Source: an uncultured Clostridia bacterium (GTDB taxonomy: Bacteria; Bacillota; Clostridia; Christensenellales; Aristaeellaceae). Taken from it: DNA of 10,766 bases. The notes under the pieces were generated by a model. It worked only from the letters and a program-made list of their open reading frames with translations. It did no database searches and was not told the origin of the DNA. Shown in pieces: positions 5,936-10,766 of this stretch (positions are counted from its first letter, which is position 1; each line of letters starts with the position of its first letter). The position numbers were made by a program, and so were the translations under genes. The stretch covers positions 1 to 10,766 of the forward strand of contig CANQGC010000079.1 of the NCBI GenBank assembly GCA_947600345.1, written 5' to 3'.

Positions 5936-6304
5936 ATGCTGTTCGCCACCGTGGGCCAGGGGGCCCGCTTCATATGGATGATGGCGGCGGGCGCGGCCGT
6001 GGGCGCCTGGTACCTGGTTACGGCGCTGCTGCGGCGCTTCATCCAGGCGGGGTTCTGGCTGACGCTGTGCTGCGACCTGCTCTTCGGCCTCGGCGCGGCG
6101 GCGATCCTGATCGCGGCGCTCATCGCGGGCAGCTACGGCCAGGCGCGGCCCTTCGAGCTGCTGGGCGCGATGTGCGGCGCCGGGCTGTTCTGCGCGGGCT
6201 TCCTGGCGCCGCTGTGGTCGCTGCTGCGCAGATTGCGGCGCAATCTGGACAAAACACTTGCGGTTTTGGCCAAAAAACACCCAATTAACATCATATTTAA
6301 ATGA
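5936..6304 (+). CDS. yabQ: Spore cortex biosynthesis protein YabQ
   Basis: A 122-residue membrane protein placed directly after yabP, as expected for YabQ, which in B. subtilis sits in the membranes around the forespore and is needed for cortex formation. Hydrophobic segments lie at about residues 11-32, 38-66 and 74-96, followed by a basic stretch RRLRRNLDK (98-106). It is shorter than the B. subtilis protein (about 210 residues). Direct sequence motifs are weak, so the call depends partly on gene order and topology. The last 20 codons are markedly AT-richer than the rest, which may reflect promoter sequence for divIC lying in the 3' end of this gene. Confidence 0.8.
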   Translation: MLFATVGQGARFIWMMAAGAAVGAWYLVTALLRRFIQAGFWLTLCCDLLFGLGAAAILIAALIAGSYGQARPFELLGAMCGAGLFCAGFLAPLWSLLRRLRRNLDKTLAVLAKKHPINIIFK

Positions 6305-6367
6305 CAGGAGAACCCCTCTTCGCGTCGAAATTGATGGAAGAGCGCTTCGATGTGGGGAGGTGACTTC

Positions 6368-6646
6368 ATGCAGCGCAGAATTCGCGTGCAGCCGCGCTTT
6401 TGGATACTGGTCATCGCGGTGATGCTGGTGTGCTTCGGCACGAGCTATGCGGTGACGCAGATGCGCTACGGCGAGGTCACCGAGCAGGTGGACGCGCTGA
6501 ACCAGGAGAAGGTGGGCCTGATGGACCGCATCAGTGAGCTCTCCAACCAGCTCAACTACGTCAGCACCGACGCCTACGTGGAGCGCGTCGCCCGCGACGA
6601 GCTGAACATGATCCGCCCCGGCGAGATCCGCTACGTGTCCAATTGA
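6368..6646 (+). CDS. divIC: Cell-division protein DivIC (FtsB/FtsL-type septum formation initiator)
   Basis: A 92-residue bitopic membrane protein of the DivIC/FtsB family (PF04977) that acts with FtsL and DivIB at the division septum. It has a short basic N-terminus (RRIR), one membrane span at about residues 11-29, a coiled-coil region at about 34-65, and the conserved family tail YVERVARDELNMIRPGEIRY (70-89). The ATG at 6368 is chosen because GGGGAGGTGA (6353-6362) lies 5 nt upstream; an in-frame ATG at 6350 lies upstream of that site and is unlikely. The position after yabPQ matches B. subtilis. An intrinsic terminator follows 15 nt after the stop. The 63 nt before the gene show no clear promoter. 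Confidence 0.9.
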   Translation: MQRRIRVQPRFWILVIAVMLVCFGTSYAVTQMRYGEVTEQVDALNQEKVGLMDRISELSNQLNYVSTDAYVERVARDELNMIRPGEIRYVSN

Positions 6647-6661
6647 ATTCTGGATTTGCCG

Positions 6662-6686
6662 AGCCGCCCGAACAGGGCGGCTTTTT
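6662..6686 (+). terminator. Rho-independent terminator after divIC
   Basis: An 8-bp stem, AGCCGCCC (6662-6669) with GGGCGGCT (6675-6682), closes on the loop GAACA and runs into TTTTT (6682-6686). It ends the yabP-yabQ-divIC unit and separates it from the next promoter. Confidence 0.93.
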
Positions 6687-6697
6687 CGTGCATCGCG

Positions 6698-6726
6698 TTG
6701 ACAAAAAAGCGGGCGAATGATATACT
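6698..6726 (+). promoter_or_regulatory. Sigma-A promoter of the glycerophosphotransferase cluster
   Basis: A perfect -35 TTGACA (6698-6703) is followed by a 17-nt spacer and the -10 TATACT (6721-6726). The start point near 6733 gives a leader of about 30 nt; the ribosome binding site AAGGAG (6751-6756) lies 7 nt before the ATG of the first gene. The two boxes are identical to those of the sugar ABC operon promoter. Confidence 0.87.
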
Positions 6727-6763
6727 TTGAGTCGGATATTTATCGCTGTAAAGGAGTTCTCGC

Positions 6764-7996
6764 ATGCCGTCCATGCTGTATACGATCAAACGGAAGCTTC
6801 GCGGATCGCGGCGCGTGTATCTCCTTCTGGGCGCATTGACGGGGCTGCCCTGGAACATTCCGATGGCGCTTGCGCGGCTGCTTCGCGGCACAGACGGCAA
6901 TCTGGTCGTATTCAGCGCGTTCGAATATCGCAACTATGGTGACAGCCCGCGCTACATCTCCGAGCGTCTGCGCGAGCTCCGACCGGATATCGACATCGTC
7001 TGGTTGTTCAAGGACCCCGAAGCAGCGCGCGCCCACTTTCCCCTCCCCGATTCCGTGCGGGCGCTGCCCTGGGGGCCGTTGCATCCGAGCGGCGCCTGGG
7101 CCATGGCTCGCGCGCGCGTGGTCGTGGATAACTACAACAAGAAGTTTTACCTCCGCTTCCCCGGGAAGGATCAGGTCTACATCCAGACCTGGCACGGCGA
7201 CCGCCCCTTCAAAAAGATCGGCTTCGACAACGCCGGCCAGCACGTGCGTATGCTGGAGGAGCGCTGCTCGCTGATCCTGTCGGGCTCGGAGTACGGCGAG
7301 CGCGTCCTGCGCAGCGCCTTTCACTATCAGGGCGAAATTCTGCGGCAGGGGCTTCCCCGCAACGACTTGCTGGTGCGGGGCGATCCCGCCCTCGCCGAGG
7401 CCGTGCGCAAGCGGCTGGGCGCGTCGAAGGACGAAGGGCTGCTGCTCTACGCGCCCACCTTCCGCGATTCCCAGATGCGCGCCCACCAGCAGCAGCGCGT
7501 GCCGCTGGATCTGCGCCGCGCGCTGGATCGCTTGGAGCGGCGGAGCGGGCGGCGCTGGCGCTGTTTGGTGCGCGCCCACTACATGTCGCTGGGCATCTCG
7601 CTGGACGAGGCCGACGAGCGGCTGATTCCGGCCAGCGACTATCCGGAGATGGCGGAGCTTCTGCTGGTCTCGGACGCGCTATTGACCGATTACTCCTCCT
7701 GCGCCAGCGATTTCGCACTGCTGGGCAGGCCGGTGTTTCTCTACCAGGACGATCCGGAGGGCTATCGCAGCCGGGACCGGGAGCTCTACGTCGACATGAA
7801 GGATACACCCTACTGGGTGGCCTCCAACCCCGACGAGCTGGACGCGCTGATCGCGGCGGCGACGCCCGAGCGCGCGCGGGAAAATTGCGAGGCCATACTG
7901 CGCTATCACGGCGTGACGGAGACCGGCCGCGCCACGGACGCGGTTGTGGAATACATCCTCGCCCGGCTGGACGCGCTAAATCAAAACGGAAGGTGA
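6764..7996 (+). CDS. CDP-glycerol/CDP-ribitol glycerophosphotransferase family protein, paralogue 1
   Basis: A 410-residue member of the Glyphos_transf family (PF04464; TagF, TagB, TarK/TarL). Such enzymes transfer glycerol phosphate or ribitol phosphate from a CDP carrier to a growing chain at the inner face of the membrane. The key pattern is QTWHGDRPFKKIGFD (141-155) with H144, matching the QTWHGxxxKKxG motif of TagF. Also present are RAHY (270-273, second conserved histidine H272), DYPEMAELLLVSDALLTDYSS (292-312) and GRPVFLYQ (321-328). The basic N-terminus (KRKLRGSRR) may help membrane binding. It is first in a cluster of three paralogues and stands closest to the promoter. Whether it is a primase or a polymerase, and which polyol it uses, cannot be decided from sequence. 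Confidence 0.9.
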   Translation: MPSMLYTIKRKLRGSRRVYLLLGALTGLPWNIPMALARLLRGTDGNLVVFSAFEYRNYGDSPRYISERLRELRPDIDIVWLFKDPEAARAHFPLPDSVRALPWGPLHPSGAWAMARARVVVDNYNKKFYLRFPGKDQVYIQTWHGDRPFKKIGFDNAGQHVRMLEERCSLILSGSEYGERVLRSAFHYQGEILRQGLPRNDLLVRGDPALAEAVRKRLGASKDEGLLLYAPTFRDSQMRAHQQQRVPLDLRRALDRLERRSGRRWRCLVRAHYMSLGISLDEADERLIPASDYPEMAELLLVSDALLTDYSSCASDFALLGRPVFLYQDDPEGYRSRDRELYVDMKDTPYWVASNPDELDALIAAATPERARENCEAILRYHGVTETGRATDAVVEYILARLDALNQNGR

Positions 7997-8022
7997 TTCC
8001 CATTTCGATTTCCATTTCAATG
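7988..8022 (+). promoter_or_regulatory. Unusual translation start region of paralogue 2 (hexamer repeat between ribosome binding site and ATG)
   Basis: The best Shine-Dalgarno match, GGAAGG (7988-7993), overlaps the end of paralogue 1. It is 26 nt from the ATG at 8020, too far for normal use, and nothing closer resembles a ribosome binding site. Between them lie three copies of ATTTCN (8002-8019). The first, ATT at 8002, is in frame and sits exactly 8 nt after the Shine-Dalgarno. Confidence 0.6.
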
Positions 8023-9231
8023 AGCGCCCTGCTGCAGCCGCTGAAGAAGAAGCTGCGGCACAACAAGAAGTTTTACGATCGCATGGGCTGGGTGTTCGGC
8101 TCCTACCGCAACGCGGTGATGGGCTGCGCGCGGCTGTTCGGCGGCATCGACCGCAACATGGTGGTGTTCGCCTCGCTGGACTACCGCTCCTACAACGACA
8201 GCCCCAAGCTGATCTCCGAGCGGCTGCACGAGCTGCGGCCCGATACGCGCATCATCTGGCTGTTCCGGGATGGCGAAGCCGCGCGCGACCGCCAGCAAAT
8301 TCCCGACTACGTGGAGATTCACAACTCCGTGGGTCGCAGCGGCGTCCGCGCGCTGGCGCGGGCCAGGGTCGTGGTCGACAACTACGCCCAGCGCTACTAT
8401 CTGAATTTCCCCGGCAAGGAGCAAATTTACATCCAGCCCTGGCACGGCGATCGCCCCTTCAAGGTGCTGTGCTACGACAACCCCGAGCACAAGCCCCGGG
8501 TGGTGGAGGAATTTGCCTCTCTATTGATGGTGGGCTCCGACTTCGGGGAGCGCGTGCTGCGCTCGGCCTTCCACTACAGGGGCGAGGTGATGAAGCTCGG
8601 CTGCCCTCGCAACGACGCGCTGGTGCGCAACGATCCCGCCGAGCGGGCGGAGGTTCGCGCGAAATTGGGATTGGAGGAGGACTGCCGCTACCTGCTCTAC
8701 GCGCCCACGTTCCGGGATTCGGAGATGCGCGCCCATCAGAAGCAGCGCGTGCCGCTGGATCTGTTCCGGGCACTGGACACACTGGAGCGCAGCACCGACG
8801 AGCGCTGGAAGTGCCTGGTGCGCGCCCACTTCCTCTCCCCCGGGATACCGCTGGAGGATCCCTCCAGGCGGCTGATTCCCGCCAGCGAATATCCGGAGAT
8901 GGCCGATCTGCTGCTCGCCGCCGACGCGTTGCTGACCGACTACTCCTCCTGCGCGGGCGACTTCGTGCTGCTGGGCAGGCCCGTGTTCCTCTACCAGAAC
9001 GACGCGGAGGAATATCAGGCCAACGACCGCGGCTTCTACTACCCGATGAAGGACTATCCCTACTGGATCGCCGAAAATCCGGACGAGCTGGATGAATTGA
9101 TCGAGGCCGCCACGCCTGAGCGGGTGGCGGAGAACTGCCGGGCAATTTGCGAATTCTACGGCATGCACGAGACCGGGCGCTCCACCGACGCCGCGGTGAC
9201 GTACATCATCGGCAAGCTTGGGGCGAAGTGA
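8020..9231 (+). CDS. CDP-glycerol/CDP-ribitol glycerophosphotransferase family protein, paralogue 2
   Basis: A 403-residue homologue of its neighbours, similar along the entire length at both protein and DNA level, for example the block ending VPLDL and the segment RLIPASEYPEMADLLL. The active-site region reads QPWHGDRPFKVLCYD (139-153). The histidine H142 is kept, but the preceding threonine is proline and the KKxG that follows in both sisters is VLC. The second histidine motif RAHF (268-271), the YPEM and LLTDYSS segments and GRPVFLYQ are intact. The ATG at 8020 gives an N-terminus of the same length as paralogue 1, but it lacks a nearby ribosome binding site; an in-frame ATT at 8002 is better placed and would add six residues. 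Likely role as for the family; it may differ in acceptor or substrate from its sisters. Confidence 0.88.
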   Translation: MSALLQPLKKKLRHNKKFYDRMGWVFGSYRNAVMGCARLFGGIDRNMVVFASLDYRSYNDSPKLISERLHELRPDTRIIWLFRDGEAARDRQQIPDYVEIHNSVGRSGVRALARARVVVDNYAQRYYLNFPGKEQIYIQPWHGDRPFKVLCYDNPEHKPRVVEEFASLLMVGSDFGERVLRSAFHYRGEVMKLGCPRNDALVRNDPAERAEVRAKLGLEEDCRYLLYAPTFRDSEMRAHQKQRVPLDLFRALDTLERSTDERWKCLVRAHFLSPGIPLEDPSRRLIPASEYPEMADLLLAADALLTDYSSCAGDFVLLGRPVFLYQNDAEEYQANDRGFYYPMKDYPYWIAENPDELDELIEAATPERVAENCRAICEFYGMHETGRSTDAAVTYIIGKLGAK

Positions 9232-9249
9232 GGGGAGGAACGCCGTATT
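9232..9249 (+). promoter_or_regulatory. Ribosome binding site that points to an ATT start for paralogue 3
   Basis: GGGGAGG (9232-9238) follows directly on the stop codon of paralogue 2 and lies 8 nt before ATT (9247-9249), in frame with paralogue 3. No ATG, GTG or TTG occurs in this frame between 9232 and 9315. The ATG at 9316 has no Shine-Dalgarno just upstream. Confidence 0.65.
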
Positions 9250-10458
9250 TCCGTTTTCAATCTGCTGCTGCCGCTGCGGCGGAAGCTTCGCCAGAATCAA
9301 AAGCTCTACCGCTTCATGGGGCGCGTGTTCGGCCTCTACTGGAATTTGCCCATGGGGCTCGCCCGGCTGCTGCGCGGCTATGACGACAACATGGTGGTGT
9401 TCAGCTCCTTTCTGAACACCGCGTACAACGACAACCCCCGCTACATCTCGGAGGCGCTGTACGCCGCGCGGCCCGAGACGGATATCGTCTGGCTGTTTGA
9501 CGACGTGAACGCAGCGCGCAGGCAATACCAAATTCCCGAATACGTGCGGGTTTGCCCCGCAAACCGGCTCTCGGGCAAGATCGCCCTGGCGCGCGCCCGC
9601 GTCGTCGTAGACAACGCCCGCAAGCACTTCTATCTGTCCTTCCCCGGCAAGGGGCAGTGCTACATCCAGACCTGGCACGGCGATCGCGGCTTCAAGAAGA
9701 TGGGCTACGACGACCCCGGATTCAACTTCCTCATGCTGGAGGAATTCGCATCGCTGGGCGTCGTGGGCTCCACCTTCGGCGAAAAGCTGTTTCAGACGGC
9801 GTTTCATATCCGCGGCGAGCTGATGACGGTGGGCAGCCCCCGCAACGACATACTGCTGCGCCAGGATCCCGCGGAGCGCGAAGCAGTGCGCGCCCGCCTC
9901 GGGCTTGACGCGGACACGCGCGTGCTGATGTACGCGCCGACCTACCGCGCCGAGGAAGTCAAGGAACACAAGCCGCACACCGTGCCCCTGGATTTGCACC
10001 GTGTGCTCGACACGCTGGAGCGAACCACGGGCGCGAAGTGGAAGTGCCTGATGCGGGCGCACTACTACACCCACGGCATTGCAATGGACGACTCCACCGG
10101 TCGCCTGATTCCCGCCAGCGACTATCCGGAAATGGCGGAGCTATTGCTGATTTCCGACGCGCTGCTCACCGACTACTCCTCCTGCGCGGGTGACTACGCG
10201 CTGATGCGCCGGCCAATCTTCCTCTATCAGGAGGACGCGGAGAGCTTCAGCGCCATGACCCGGCAGTTCTACTTCGATATGAAGGATTCCCACTACTGGC
10301 TGGCCTATAGCCCTGAGGAACTGGACCGGCTCATCGAAACCGCCACGCCGGAGCGCGTGCGCGAAAACTGCGACGCCGTGCTTCGATTCTATGGCGAAAA
10401 GGAGACTGGCCACGCCACGGAATCCGTGGTGCGCTACATCGTCTCAAAGCTGAAGTGA
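9247..10458 (+). CDS. CDP-glycerol/CDP-ribitol glycerophosphotransferase family protein, paralogue 3, probable ATT start
   Basis: Third tandem member of the family. It keeps QTWHGDRGFKKMGYD, RAHYYTHG, SDYPEMAELLLISDALLTDYSS and RRPIFLYQ. The first canonical start is ATG 9316 (380 residues), but the frame upstream of it still encodes homologous sequence: PLRRKLRQNQKLY aligns with PLKKKLRHNKKFY of paralogue 2 and KRKLRGSRR of paralogue 1. I therefore place the start at ATT 9247, 8 nt after a strong Shine-Dalgarno; this gives 403 residues, the same length as paralogue 2. A conservative annotation would begin at 9316. The frame is the same as that of paralogue 2, separated only by its stop codon at 9229-9231. 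It is followed after 16 nt by a cytidylyltransferase gene. Family assignment is firm; the start is inferred. Confidence 0.87.
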   Translation: MSVFNLLLPLRRKLRQNQKLYRFMGRVFGLYWNLPMGLARLLRGYDDNMVVFSSFLNTAYNDNPRYISEALYAARPETDIVWLFDDVNAARRQYQIPEYVRVCPANRLSGKIALARARVVVDNARKHFYLSFPGKGQCYIQTWHGDRGFKKMGYDDPGFNFLMLEEFASLGVVGSTFGEKLFQTAFHIRGELMTVGSPRNDILLRQDPAEREAVRARLGLDADTRVLMYAPTYRAEEVKEHKPHTVPLDLHRVLDTLERTTGAKWKCLMRAHYYTHGIAMDDSTGRLIPASDYPEMAELLLISDALLTDYSSCAGDYALMRRPIFLYQEDAESFSAMTRQFYFDMKDSHYWLAYSPEELDRLIETATPERVRENCDAVLRFYGEKETGHATESVVRYIVSKLK

Positions 10459-10474
10459 AGGGGGAACATTACCC

Positions 10475-10766
10475 GTGAACATCGCGCTGATCATCGCCGG
10501 CGGCAAGGGCGTCCGGATGAACCAGGAGATCCCCAAGCAGTTCCTCACCGTGCGGGAGAAGCCGGTGATCGTATACACGATGGAGGCCTTCCAGCGCCAC
10601 GCGGACATCGACGCCATCGCCGTGGTCTGCATCGAGGGCTGGGAGAACATACTCACCGCCTACGCGCGGCAGTACGGCATCACGAAGCTCAGGCACATCA
10701 TCCCCGGCGGCGAGAACGGCCAGGCCTCGATCCGCAACGGCATATTCGAGCTGGAGAAGCACTACG
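10475..10766 (+). CDS. IspD/TarI-family cytidylyltransferase, N-terminal part (probable ribitol-5-phosphate cytidylyltransferase)
   Basis: The first 97 residues of a nucleotidyltransferase that runs off the window. A GTG start at 10475 follows GGGGG (10460-10464) by 10 nt. The N-terminus has the CTP-binding loop LIIAGGKGVRM (5-15) and PKQF (20-23), the mark of the IspD/TarI family. The glycine-rich AGGKG form and the linkage to three polyol-phosphate transferases favour TarI (CDP-ribitol synthesis) over the isoprenoid enzyme IspD (which usually has AAGxG). It is probably co-transcribed with the genes before it, supplying the CDP-polyol they use. The rest of the gene, and any TarJ-type dehydrogenase beyond it, are outside the window, so IspD cannot be excluded. 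Confidence 0.85.
   Translation, partial: MNIALIIAGGKGVRMNQEIPKQFLTVREKPVIVYTMEAFQRHADIDAIAVVCIEGWENILTAYARQYGITKLRHIIPGGENGQASIRNGIFELEKHY

Noticed and set aside
6350..6367. Earlier ATG for divIC at 6350
   Set aside because: The strong Shine-Dalgarno GGGGAGGTGA lies downstream of it and points to the ATG at 6368.
8521..10074. A 517-codon leftward open frame spanning paralogues 2 and 3
   Set aside because: It crosses the junction of two real genes and has no ribosome binding site or family resemblance; repeated stretches reflect the duplication of the genes on the other strand.

Overview
The window reads as GC-rich chromosome from a spore-forming (or ancestrally spore-forming) member of the Bacillota, most likely class Clostridia. 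The evidence is a yabP-yabQ-divIC block, a match to the sigma-E consensus in front of yabP, strong AGGAGG-type ribosome binding sites, and enzymes typical of teichoic-acid-like polymer synthesis. The genus cannot be fixed from the sequence alone. No RNA genes, CRISPR arrays, transposases or phage genes were seen.

Layout. 1-267: the C-terminal end of guaA (GMP synthase), read rightwards. 278-332: a long hairpin that can end transcription from both sides. 345-4177: a leftward three-gene sugar ABC importer in the order ATPase, permease, binding protein, driven by a near-consensus promoter at 4236-4264. The gap between permease and binding protein (1287-1574) holds no gene but carries several abutting hairpins. 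4178-4375: a divergent control region with two promoters and two palindromes that could be operators. 4376-5056: a D-lyxose isomerase read rightwards. The importer and the isomerase together suggest a small pentose (D-lyxose) or D-mannose utilisation locus; no sugar kinase or regulator gene lies inside the window.

5166-6646: a bacterial PH-domain protein with a TTG start, then yabP and yabQ (spore coat/cortex) behind a predicted sigma-E promoter, then divIC (cell division), closed by a clear intrinsic terminator at 6662-6686.

6698-10766: a second near-consensus promoter drives three tandem paralogues of the CDP-glycerol/CDP-ribitol glycerophosphotransferase family (TagF/TarL type), followed by the start of an IspD/TarI-type cytidylyltransferase cut by the window edge. 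These would make an activated polyol phosphate and polymerise it into a teichoic-acid-like or capsular polyol-phosphate chain. The most unusual signal is here. The third paralogue has no ATG, GTG or TTG where homology says its N-terminus should be, but has a strong Shine-Dalgarno exactly 8 nt before an in-frame ATT. The second paralogue shows the same geometry, with a hexamer repeat before its ATG. The second paralogue also departs from its sisters around the catalytic WHG motif.
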